From Verrucomicrobiota bacterium (GTDB lineage Bacteria > Verrucomicrobiota > Verrucomicrobiia > Chthoniobacterales > Xiphinematobacteraceae), in assembly GCA_003176035.1 (NCBI GenBank), contig PSRL01000160.1:1-5270 (forward strand): a DNA stretch of 5,270 nucleotides, written 5' to 3'. Position 1 is the first letter of the stretch. Every line of letters starts with the position of its first letter. Made by a program: the position numbers and the translations under genes. This document shows positions 1-5,270 of the stretch, piece by piece. The notes beneath the pieces are model-generated. The model saw only the letters and a program-made list of their open reading frames with translations, was not told the origin of the DNA and did not search any database.

Positions 1-290
1 GAGCCCTTGAGCATGGTCTGCTCGTAGTTCTCGGGATTCATGAAGTAGTAGTCGTCGCCATCACTGTAGAGGAACTCCATCGCGACTTCGTCCACGACAA
101 CCTTCTCGATGGCATCGCCGGAACGGAAGCGGTGCTCGAACATGGCACCCGACTTGAGGTTGCGAAGCTTGGCCTGGATGAATGCGCGCAGATTGCCCGG
201 GGTGCGGTGCTCGACCTTGAAAACCAAGTGAAGCACATCATTGTGCTTGATAATCATGCCCGGACGCATTTGGGTGGCGGGAATCGCCAT
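1..290 (-). CDS. efp: Elongation factor P, N-terminal half (partial, cut by window edge)
   Basis: EF-P binds between the ribosomal P and E sites and relieves stalling at consecutive prolines. About 96 codons are visible, against roughly 185-190 for a full EF-P; the C-terminal OB domain lies beyond the left edge. The protein begins MAIPATQMRPGMIIKHND. The N-terminal KOW-like domain spans about residues 1-60 and contains the family signature AKLRNLKSGAMFEHRF (residues 40-55). The start of the second domain follows with the typical MEFLYSDGDDYYFMN stretch. The start at 290 is supported by an AAGGAG ribosome binding site (302-307) 11 nt upstream. The tip of the loop that reaches the peptidyl-transferase centre reads PGNLRAF, so Asn33 sits where E. 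coli has the modified Lys34 and Pseudomonas has Arg32. The gene is probably transcribed alone, since 163 bp separate it from the upstream methyltransferase gene. Identification is firm. Confidence 0.95.
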   Translation of the reverse strand, partial: MAIPATQMRPGMIIKHNDVLHLVFKVEHRTPGNLRAFIQAKLRNLKSGAMFEHRFRSGDAIEKVVVDEVAMEFLYSDGDDYYFMNPENYEQTMLKG

Positions 291-301
291 AACAGTTAAA
301 A

Positions 302-307
302 CTCCTT
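302..307 (-). promoter_or_regulatory. Ribosome binding site of efp
   Basis: The minus strand reads AAGGAG, followed by 11 nt and then the ATG at 290. The spacing is slightly long but the match to the anti-Shine-Dalgarno sequence is good. Confidence 0.7.
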
Positions 308-316
308 GCTGGGGTT

Positions 317-331
317 GCGCCCTGTGGGCGC
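317..331 (-). promoter_or_regulatory. GC-rich hairpin in the efp leader
   Basis: GCGCCC and GGGCGC form a perfect 6-bp, all-GC stem with a 3-nt loop. It lies 9 nt upstream of the efp Shine-Dalgarno sequence. No U-tract follows on either strand, so it does not look like an intrinsic terminator. It falls inside the leader predicted from the -10 box at 359-364, so it could shape mRNA stability or ribosome access. That role is inference. Confidence 0.45.
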
Positions 332-358
332 GAAAAGATTGGCTTTAGCCTACTCATG

Positions 359-364
359 ATTGTA
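359..364 (-). promoter_or_regulatory. efp: Possible -10 box of the efp promoter
   Basis: The minus strand reads TACAAT, a 5/6 match to TATAAT. It would start transcription near position 352 and give a leader of about 62 nt. No good -35 hexamer is visible 16-18 nt upstream, so the assignment rests on the -10 box and its position in the gap. Confidence 0.35.
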
Positions 365-404
365 CCGTAGGGACGCTAAGCTACCGCCACGCATACGCGC
401 GTTG

Positions 405-437
405 AAGCGAGACCGGAACTGACCTCCGGCCTCGCTT
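405..437 (-). terminator. 13-bp stem-loop after the methyltransferase gene, terminator-like
   Basis: Arms 405-417 and 425-437 pair around a 7-nt loop. Read as minus-strand RNA, all 13 positions pair, one as G-U. Read on the plus strand, that same position is an A/C mismatch. The stem begins 16 nt after the methyltransferase stop codon, where a terminator would be expected. Only two U residues follow the stem, so it may be a weak or Rho-assisted terminator, or a 3'-end stabilising structure. Confidence 0.5.
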
Positions 438-453
438 ATAGTCTTTGCCGAAC

Positions 454-1524
454 TTACCGTTTCGCTTCGTACACCAGGTTGAACGGAGTTTGGGCGGCTC
501 GGCGGAAGCGCGTGAAACCGGCCGACTTCACCACATCGTGAATGCGAGGCTCGCCGGCTTGTGCCCCGAGTGCCGCGCCGACTTCCTGGGCAAGCGATGC
601 GGGCGTACAGAGCATGGTTGATGCAGAATAGTAGATACGCCCGACCGGGTTGTGATTCTGCTCCGGCATATCGTTCGCAAACGGTTCGACGATCATCCAG
701 GTGCCGTCGGGCTTGAGCGAAGAGAGCACGTGCTTCGCAGCGCCGACCGGATCGCCCATGTCGTGCAGGCAATCGAAGAACGCAATAAGATCATAGCCGC
801 CGTTGGATGGATAGCTCTTCGCGCTTGCAACTTCGAAGCTGATCTGGTCGAGAAGTCCATCGCGGCCGGCGACGTGCCGGGCGTATTCGATCGAGCCGCT
901 GTGGTAATCGAAACCGTAGAAGTGCGATTTGGGAAACGCCTTCGCCATCAGGATCGTGGAAGCGCCGTGTCCGCATCCAACATCGGCCACCGAAGCACCT
1001 TTAGCCAGCTTGTCTGTGAGCCCTTCGAGAGCCGGTATCCACGAGCTCAGCAAGTGCTGCTCGTAGTTGGGACGGAAGAATCGCTCGGTGCCAAAAAAGA
1101 GATTCGCATCGTGCTCGTGCCAACCCACTCCCTCGCCGGTACGAAATGCTTGCGTAATTTTCGGCTCGTCTTTGAAGCACGAAGACACAATATGAAAAGC
1201 GCCGGGCAAATCGATTGCAGTCAGTGCCATCCCTTGTTCGGGCGGAAGCTCAAAGGTCTTCGAGGCGGCGTCGTAGTTGATGTAACCGCTGGCGGCGTTG
1301 GCGTTGAGCCACTCGCGCACGTAGCGTTCTGACGTTTTGGTTTTGGCGGCGAGTTCGGCCGATGTCATCGGACCTGCGCCGGCCATTGCCTTGTACAGTC
1401 CAAGTTTGTCGCCAATCACGATAAGCGCAGCATGCATGGCAGCGCCTAAATCAGTTACGGCCTTTCCCATGAAGGCATCGAGTTTAGCTGGATCGAAAGC
1501 AGGAGCAGGAGTTGCAGTTGCCAT
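454..1524 (-). CDS. Class I SAM-dependent methyltransferase with N-terminal winged helix (Rv2258c-like)
   Basis: The 356-residue soluble protein has two parts. Residues about 25-95 form a winged-helix/dimerisation region like that of plant-type O-methyltransferases and mycobacterial Rv2258c, with the segment SAELAAKTKTSERYVREWL at about 55-73. Residues about 165-356 form a Rossmann SAM-binding domain. Motif I is VADVGCGHGAST (179-190). The acidic end of strand 2 is FYGFD with Asp206, which would hold the SAM ribose. A post-II/IV motif FFDCLHDMGDP lies at 249-259, followed by LKPDGTWMIVEPF at 270-282. The start at 1524 is supported by GGAGGT 7 nt upstream and by a good promoter. Nearby genes do not suggest a substrate. 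Rv2258c-like enzymes have been proposed to methylate small molecules, and the substrate here is unknown. The winged helix is usually a dimerisation module in these enzymes, so DNA binding should not be assumed. Confidence 0.88.
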   Translation of the reverse strand: MATATPAPAFDPAKLDAFMGKAVTDLGAAMHAALIVIGDKLGLYKAMAGAGPMTSAELAAKTKTSERYVREWLNANAASGYINYDAASKTFELPPEQGMALTAIDLPGAFHIVSSCFKDEPKITQAFRTGEGVGWHEHDANLFFGTERFFRPNYEQHLLSSWIPALEGLTDKLAKGASVADVGCGHGASTILMAKAFPKSHFYGFDYHSGSIEYARHVAGRDGLLDQISFEVASAKSYPSNGGYDLIAFFDCLHDMGDPVGAAKHVLSSLKPDGTWMIVEPFANDMPEQNHNPVGRIYYSASTMLCTPASLAQEVGAALGAQAGEPRIHDVVKSAGFTRFRRAAQTPFNLVYEAKR

Positions 1525-1531
1525 TTTCTTG

Positions 1532-1537
1532 ACCTCC
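1532..1537 (-). promoter_or_regulatory. Ribosome binding site of the methyltransferase gene
   Basis: The minus strand reads GGAGGT with 7 nt to the ATG at 1524. This near-ideal site fixes the start codon. Confidence 0.8.
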
Positions 1538-1569
1538 GTTTTGTCGCTACACGGGGCGAGGAGGATGCG

Positions 1570-1598
1570 ATCTTACTCTGCAGAAAACCCAATGTCAA
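1570..1598 (-). promoter_or_regulatory. Sigma-70-type promoter of the methyltransferase gene
   Basis: On the minus strand, a perfect -35 hexamer TTGACA (1593-1598) is followed by exactly 17 nt and then TAAGAT (1570-1575), a 4/6 match to the -10 consensus that keeps the key first A and final T. Transcription would start near 1563 and give a leader of about 38 nt carrying the GGAGGT site. This is the best promoter in the window and suggests the methyltransferase is made from its own transcript. Confidence 0.65.
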
Positions 1599-1695
1599 AG
1601 GTCTTTTGGCGCGAGAAAGTGAGACGGAGAACCCCATGAGTAGGTTTCGAACACGGCAAGAAACGGACAGGCTAGTCGGATGAATAAAACTGCGC

Positions 1696-2109
1696 TTACG
1701 GCAGCTGTCGCACCCGCAGCCAACCGCCCAACCATGCCTGCGGAAGCGCCAGGATCACGAGTGCAACCGGATACCAGTGCGGGCCAAAAGCCGGGCCGGA
1801 GTTCCACGTAGCAACTGCACCGGCAAGGCTTGCGGCAAAGCCGATTGCGCCCCCAACTATGGCATGGGCCAGCGGCCGGCAGGGAGCGAGATAGGCTGTC
1901 AGATAACTCGCAGCGATGCCATAGAGCGTACGATATCCCGTCGCGAGGAGAAGCAACTGGTCCGCTACGCGTGTTCCCAAGGGCGGAAATACCTGGAGTC
2001 TCCGCAGAAGCACGTCTGTTGCCAGCGTGAGCACAATCGCTACAAACATTCCTGCGACCACCGCAAGCACACTGCGGCCTAAACGACGCGGAGAGGGCTG
2101 TTGGTTCAT
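1696..2109 (-). CDS. Small four-helix integral membrane protein, function unknown
   Basis: The 137-residue protein has four likely membrane helices at about residues 12-34, 50-74, 80-101 and 112-131, joined by short loops. The N-terminus (MNQQPSPRRLGRS) is basic, which favours a cytoplasmic location. Visible blocks include TDVLLRRL (31-38), TGYRTLYG (57-64) and WNSGPAFGPHWYP (102-114) before helix 4. I recall similar uncharacterised proteins in Acidobacteriota but know no function. The frame stays open to 2214, but I chose the ATG at 2109 for two reasons: AGGAGA lies 5 nt upstream, and the residues before it are polar, unlike a normal N-terminus. It is divergent from the GH3 gene and 171 bp from the methyltransferase start. 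It might share control with the GH3 gene through the common upstream region, but this is not shown. Confidence 0.8.
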   Translation of the reverse strand: MNQQPSPRRLGRSVLAVVAGMFVAIVLTLATDVLLRRLQVFPPLGTRVADQLLLLATGYRTLYGIAASYLTAYLAPCRPLAHAIVGGAIGFAASLAGAVATWNSGPAFGPHWYPVALVILALPQAWLGGWLRVRQLP

Positions 2110-2114
2110 CTCTA

Positions 2115-2120
2115 TCTCCT
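2115..2120 (-). promoter_or_regulatory. Ribosome binding site that sets the membrane-protein start
   Basis: The minus strand reads AGGAGA, then 5 nt, then the ATG at 2109. It decides between this start and the upstream in-frame ATG codons, including the one at 2214, which lack comparable sites. Confidence 0.7.
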
Positions 2121-2146
2121 GAAAATGGGAAAAGAAAATATCAGCC

Positions 2147-2152
2147 ATCATA
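2147..2152 (-). promoter_or_regulatory. Possible -10 box for the membrane-protein gene
   Basis: The minus strand reads TATGAT, a 5/6 match to the -10 consensus. Transcription would begin near 2140 and leave a leader of about 31 nt, consistent with the start at 2109. The -35 region is poor, so this is tentative. Confidence 0.35.
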
Positions 2153-2194
2153 TCCGGCGCACTTGAGAGTCCCACGATTTTCTTTGGTTTTGAT

Positions 2195-2224
2195 TTGTTG
2201 TCATGCCAGGGCATCGGCTAGGAT
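2195..2224 (+). promoter_or_regulatory. Possible promoter of the GH3 gene
   Basis: TAGGAT (2219-2224) could serve as the -10 box. It pairs with TTGTTG (2195-2200, 18-nt spacing) or with the better hexamer TTGTCA (2198-2203, but only 15-nt spacing). Neither combination is ideal. The predicted leader would be about 40 nt. A 12-bp inverted repeat lies between the two boxes. Confidence 0.3.
2203..2214. promoter_or_regulatory. 12-bp inverted repeat in the divergent region, possible operator
   Basis: ATGCC and GGCAT flank a central AG. It lies within the spacer of the candidate GH3 promoter and about 50-65 bp upstream of the possible -10 box of the divergent gene, so a bound protein could affect either. 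A repeat this short can occur by chance. Confidence 0.25.
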
Positions 2225-2257
2225 GGGCAGCGATTTGATGACCGAGAGTTTACCCGC

Positions 2258-2263
2258 GGGGAG
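2258..2263 (+). promoter_or_regulatory. Ribosome binding site of the GH3 gene
   Basis: GGGGAG lies 6 nt upstream of the ATG at 2270. It supports this start, which also gives a complete signal peptide. Confidence 0.7.
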
Positions 2264-2269
2264 ATTCAG

Positions 2270-4540
2270 ATGGACTGCCGATCGTTGCGTTCTCCTATTA
2301 TCTCGTTGCTGATTTCGCTGACTTTCACATGCGCAGCGCAGGCTCAACAGCCCCCTTCGTCTCACATTCAGAGTCTTGCTCGGGCCGCAGGCGCAACTGC
2401 TCCGCCCTACAAGAACACCGCACTCCCGGTCGACCAGCGCATTGCCGATCTGCTGAAGCGCATGACCCTCGAAGAGAAAGCCACGATGCTCTCGGGATCG
2501 GGATGGATGGAATCTGCGCCGATCCCGCGGCTTGGGATCCCAGCGATCAAGATGGCTGATGGTCCGCTCGGCGTGCGGTCTTGGGTGGGCAGCTCAGCAC
2601 TCACCAGCTCTTCAAGCAATCCAATGAGGGTGGAGACAACGGCGTTTCCCTCGGGCATCGCGATGGCGGCTACGTGGGATACGGCACTGGCGCAGCGAGA
2701 AGGGCAGGCGATAGCCCAGGAGGTAAAGGCTCTGGGTCGCGACATGATCCTCGGGCCGACCGTGAACATCAATCGCGTTCCGCCGTGGGGCCGCAACTTC
2801 GAAGGATACGGCGAAGATCCATACCTGGCCGCCCAGATGGCCGTCGCCTACGTTCGTGGAGTACAGGGTGAAGGCGTGATCCCTTCGGTGAAGCACTTCG
2901 CAGTCAACAACCAGGAGTTCGAGCGGCATCGCGTCGACGTCAAGATAGACGAACGCACCCTGCACGAGATCTACTTCCCCGCCTTTAAAGCAGCCGTGCA
3001 GCAGGCGGATGCCTGGAGTGTGATGTCCTGCTACAACAAGGTGAACGGTGAGCACTGCGCAGAGAACGCGTATCTGCTGACCGATGTGCTGAAGAAGGAA
3101 TTCGGTTTCAAAGGATTCGTAGTGTCGGACTGGGCGAGCACTTACTCGACCGCGCCGACGGTGAATGCCGGGATGGACCTTGAGATGCCGGGTGGACCAC
3201 CTGCGAAAGCAATGCTGGCGCGGCCGCAGGCGCAGGAGCAAGGCAGCAGCGGCACCTGGCTCACAGCGGATAAGGTACTGGCCGAGGTGAAGGCGGGACA
3301 TATCACCGAATCAACGCTGGACGATAATGTTGGACGAATTCTGCGCGTGATCATCATCAGCGGTCTGATGGAGTCCCCGCACACGCAGCTTGGAGTAGTA
3401 GACACTCCTGAACAGCAGAAGACCGCCCGCGACGGTGCGACCGAGGGCATTGTCCTTCTGAAGAACGAGGGCGCGCTGCTGCCGCTTGATCCAAACAGAA
3501 TTCACTCGATCGCGGTGATCGGGCCAAATGCGCTCGTGGCGCGGACGGGAGGCGGAGGCAGTTCAAAAGTGCAGCCGAAGTATGCAATTTCGCCCCTCGA
3601 CGGAATCAGAAAGCGGGCGGCCAACAAAATCCAGGTAACGTCGGCGCTCGGTGTCGGCATGGAGGGCGAGAATCCCGCAGAGGATACGCCTGAGGCGCGC
3701 GCAAGAGACCTGAAGGAAGCAATCGATGCCGCTGCCAAGGCCGAAGTGGCTCTAGTCGTCGTCGGTCGGTACTACAAAAACGAAGGGGAAGGCTTCGATG
3801 TGAAGACGATGGATCTGCCCGCCGGTCAAGATGAACTGATCGCGGCCATAGAGAAGGCGAATCCGCACACGATTGTCGTGCTCAACACTGGCGATCCGGT
3901 GACAATGACCAAGTGGCTCGACTCGACACCCGCACTGCTTGATATGTGGTACGGCGGGCAGGAGGGCGGGAATGCACTCGCAGCGACTCTGTTTGGCGAT
4001 GCGAATCCATCGGGCAAGCTTCCCGTTACGCTGCCGAAAAAGTTCGAAGACTCACCAGGGGCGAAGAACTATCCCGGCGAGAACCTTGTGGTGCATTACG
4101 ATGAGGGCATCTACGTCGGCTATCGCTACTTCGATACAAAGAATGTTGAACCGCAGTTTCCGTTCGGATTCGGATTGAGCTACACGACATTTGAATACAG
4201 CGATCTGAAAGTCACGCGCGGGACGAATAAGAGTCCGGGCGAAGTAAGCGTGACGATCAGAAACACCGGGAAGCGCGAAGGAGCGGAGGTCGCTCAGTTA
4301 TACGTGCATGATGGCCACTCGAAGATTGACCGCCCGGCACATGAGTTGAAGGGCTTCAGACGCGTAGAACTGAAGCCGGGCGAGAGCCAGACCATAGAAT
4401 TCGATCTCGATCACTCAGCATTTGAGTATTGGAACCCTGCAACAAAGCAATGGACGCTTGATCCCGGCACCTTCGAAATTCAGGTTGGCGCTTCGTCGCG
4501 TGACATCCGCCTGAAAGCGCCGGTTGAGGTGCCCCGCTGA
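2270..4540 (+). CDS. Secreted glycoside hydrolase family 3 beta-glucosidase-type enzyme
   Basis: This 756-residue exported enzyme should release terminal beta-linked sugars (beta-glucosidase, possibly xylosidase) by the retaining mechanism. A signal peptide covers residues 1-25, with hydrophobic core IISLLISLTF and probable cleavage at AQA/QQ. The GH3 (beta/alpha)8 domain runs about 50-370. It holds GRNFEGYGEDPYL (174-186), KHFAVNNQE (208-216), RHRVD (219-223) and the nucleophile Asp287 in GFVVSDW. The alpha/beta sandwich domain runs about 390-600. It carries the probable acid/base Glu507 in EGEGFD, plus WYGGQEGGNALA (560-571) and NPSGKLPVTLP (579-589). A fibronectin-III-like domain (about 655-745) follows the FPFGFGLSYTTFEY block. 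No PA14 insertion is present, and the length resembles BglX (765 residues). The gene ends in tandem stops TGA-TAG and probably leads an operon with the acetyltransferase. Substrate preference cannot be read from the sequence. Confidence 0.95.
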   Translation: MDCRSLRSPIISLLISLTFTCAAQAQQPPSSHIQSLARAAGATAPPYKNTALPVDQRIADLLKRMTLEEKATMLSGSGWMESAPIPRLGIPAIKMADGPLGVRSWVGSSALTSSSSNPMRVETTAFPSGIAMAATWDTALAQREGQAIAQEVKALGRDMILGPTVNINRVPPWGRNFEGYGEDPYLAAQMAVAYVRGVQGEGVIPSVKHFAVNNQEFERHRVDVKIDERTLHEIYFPAFKAAVQQADAWSVMSCYNKVNGEHCAENAYLLTDVLKKEFGFKGFVVSDWASTYSTAPTVNAGMDLEMPGGPPAKAMLARPQAQEQGSSGTWLTADKVLAEVKAGHITESTLDDNVGRILRVIIISGLMESPHTQLGVVDTPEQQKTARDGATEGIVLLKNEGALLPLDPNRIHSIAVIGPNALVARTGGGGSSKVQPKYAISPLDGIRKRAANKIQVTSALGVGMEGENPAEDTPEARARDLKEAIDAAAKAEVALVVVGRYYKNEGEGFDVKTMDLPAGQDELIAAIEKANPHTIVVLNTGDPVTMTKWLDSTPALLDMWYGGQEGGNALAATLFGDANPSGKLPVTLPKKFEDSPGAKNYPGENLVVHYDEGIYVGYRYFDTKNVEPQFPFGFGLSYTTFEYSDLKVTRGTNKSPGEVSVTIRNTGKREGAEVAQLYVHDGHSKIDRPAHELKGFRRVELKPGESQTIEFDLDHSAFEYWNPATKQWTLDPGTFEIQVGASSRDIRLKAPVEVPR

Positions 4541-4554
4541 TAGACTCGGCGTAG

Positions 4555-5145
4555 ATGACCAGGCAGATTCACTACAACGCAGCGGAGCACATCGCGGGGG
4601 AGACGGCCGCTGATCCATATCTGCGACCGGCGTTCTCCGTTGGAAATCGGGTAGGCCGGTTCGTCTGGAACATTTGCTGGGCGATCTTCTATCGCCTCTC
4701 GCCGCGCCCATTTCATGCCTGGCGCGCGCTTTTGCTGCGACTCTTTGGTGCAAAGATGGGCCCGAACTGCCACTTCTATCCCAGCTCGCGTGTGTGGGCT
4801 CCGTGGAACCTTGTCTGCGCCGACCAGGTAACGGCGGGCGATGGCGCGGAGATTTACAATCCCGCACCCATCAGCCTCGGTTCGCACGCGATCCTCTCGC
4901 AGAATGCATATCTCTGCGGGGCTACGCACGACTTTGATGATCCGGCTTTTCCGCTGCTGGCTTACGAAATGAAAGTAGGGGCATACGCGTGGATTTGCGC
5001 GCGTGCCTGTGTCGCTCCGGGCGTGAACGTGGGTGAGGGCGCAGTGCTCGGGCTGGCGTCAGTGGCAACCCGCGACCTGGAGGCTTGGGGCGTGTATGCA
5101 GGCGCCCCCGCCCTAAAGGTCAAAGAGCGCAATCGCGTTCACTAG
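4555..5145 (+). CDS. WcaF-like left-handed beta-helix O-acetyltransferase
   Basis: This 196-residue protein belongs to the hexapeptide-repeat acyltransferases that acetylate sugars from acetyl-CoA, closest in layout to the putative colanic-acid acetyltransferase WcaF. The N-terminus has a hydrophobic or amphipathic stretch (about 33-65) that may touch the membrane. Imperfect hexapeptide turns run from about residue 66 (AKMGPNCHFYP) to 120. The catalytic His is probably His125 in GATHDFDDPAFPL, equivalent to the SHDY segment of WcaF. Further repeats (AYAWICARACVAPGVNVGEGAVLG, about 143-166, cut by single residues from strict hexads) precede the usual C-terminal VYAGAPALKVK (180-190). The ATG lies 14 nt after the GH3 stop with no strong ribosome binding site, so translation is probably coupled to the GH3 gene. 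The acceptor is unknown: an exopolysaccharide or lipid-linked sugar would fit the family, but no glycosyltransferase or polymerase gene is nearby. Confidence 0.88.
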   Translation: MTRQIHYNAAEHIAGETAADPYLRPAFSVGNRVGRFVWNICWAIFYRLSPRPFHAWRALLLRLFGAKMGPNCHFYPSSRVWAPWNLVCADQVTAGDGAEIYNPAPISLGSHAILSQNAYLCGATHDFDDPAFPLLAYEMKVGAYAWICARACVAPGVNVGEGAVLGLASVATRDLEAWGVYAGAPALKVKERNRVH

Positions 5146-5185
5146 CTTCGGATTTTGTAAACAAGCCAATCTCTAGCAGGAAATC

Positions 5186-5238
5186 TGTCATTCCGGCCGA
5201 GTGCAGCGAGTGGAGGAACCTGCAGTTGCTTTTCTGCT
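5186..5238. repeat. Probable copy of a dispersed intergenic repeat (GTCATTCCG...GTGGAGGAACCTGC type)
   Basis: The non-coding segment begins TGTCATTCCGGCCGAG and continues through CAGCGAGTGGAGGAACCTGC to a short TTTT and a CTGCTGC. It resembles short elements I recall occurring many times between genes in Acidobacteriota and some other phyla. Only one copy lies in this window, so repetition is not shown here. GCAG (5222-5225) and CTGC (5234-5237) could pair as a short hairpin. It lies about 40 bp after the acetyltransferase stop, a usual place for such elements. It may act at mRNA 3' ends, but no proper terminator is visible. Confidence 0.45.
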
Positions 5239-5270
5239 GCCCGAGGGTGCTGCTCTGAAACAGGGCAAGA

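Noticed and set aside
350..772. Minus-strand frame of 140 codons overlapping the methyltransferase 3' end and the gap to efp
   Set aside because: Its translation is low-complexity and Arg/Ser-rich, and it competes with the real gene on the same strand. The dyad at 405-437 falls inside it.
652..1332. Plus-strand open frame of 226 codons antisense to the methyltransferase gene
   Set aside because: It mirrors a well-supported gene, has no recognisable domain and no good ribosome binding site. GC-rich codon use on the other strand explains the open frame.
2110..2214. N-terminal extension of the membrane protein to the ATG at 2214
   Set aside because: The extra 35 residues are polar and the upstream ATG lacks a ribosome binding site, while AGGAGA precedes the ATG at 2109. 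The candidate -10 box would also place transcription start downstream of 2214.
2318..2335. Lipoprotein signal at Cys21 of the GH3 enzyme
   Set aside because: The residues before the cysteine (LTFTC) do not fit a lipobox well, and a standard AQA/QQ cleavage site follows at residue 25.
2612..3301. Minus-strand open frame of 229 codons inside the GH3 gene
   Set aside because: It lies wholly opposite the catalytic domain of a clear GH3 enzyme, and the translation is rich in Arg and His with no domain features, typical of a shadow frame.
4415..4929. Two minus-strand open frames (about 150 codons each) opposite the GH3 3' end and the acetyltransferase gene
   Set aside because: Both are antisense to genes with clear motifs and show no family features.
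5146..5185. Intrinsic terminator directly after the acetyltransferase gene
   Set aside because: I found no GC-rich stem followed by a U-tract in this stretch.

Overview
The window comes from a moderately GC-rich bacterial chromosome and holds five protein genes, one of them cut by the left edge. The wording of the elongation factor P N-terminus, the small four-helix membrane protein, a BglX-sized secreted GH3 enzyme and an intergenic repeat beginning GTCATTCCG all look like Acidobacteriota (Terriglobia/Acidobacteriaceae type). This placement rests on recalled family resemblance, not on a marker gene or a search.

Layout. Positions 1-290 (minus) hold the first half of efp, with a GC-rich hairpin just upstream of its ribosome binding site. 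Positions 454-1524 (minus) encode a winged-helix class I SAM methyltransferase of the Rv2258c-like type. It has a convincing TTGACA-17-TAAGAT promoter and a 13-bp stem-loop just after its stop. Positions 1696-2109 (minus) encode an uncharacterised small membrane protein. A 160-bp divergent intergenic region (2110-2269) separates it from a plus-strand pair: a secreted GH3 beta-glucosidase-type hydrolase (2270-4540) and, 14 bp downstream, a WcaF-like left-handed beta-helix acetyltransferase (4555-5145). The last 125 bp are non-coding and contain the probable dispersed repeat.

How the genes relate. The three minus-strand genes are separated by 160-170 bp gaps with their own promoter-like or hairpin signals, so they look like single transcription units, not one pathway. 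The only likely operon is GH3 plus acetyltransferase. This links cell-envelope or periplasmic glycan hydrolysis with cytoplasmic sugar O-acetylation, but no shared pathway can be proved from the sequence.

No gap between genes exceeds 300 bp. I see no tRNA, rRNA, CRISPR array, insertion sequence or phage gene. The window reads as ordinary chromosome. The items most worth a second look are the asparagine at the EF-P tip, the GH3/acetyltransferase pairing, the terminal repeat and several small RNA or DNA dyads. I do not see a new multi-gene system.
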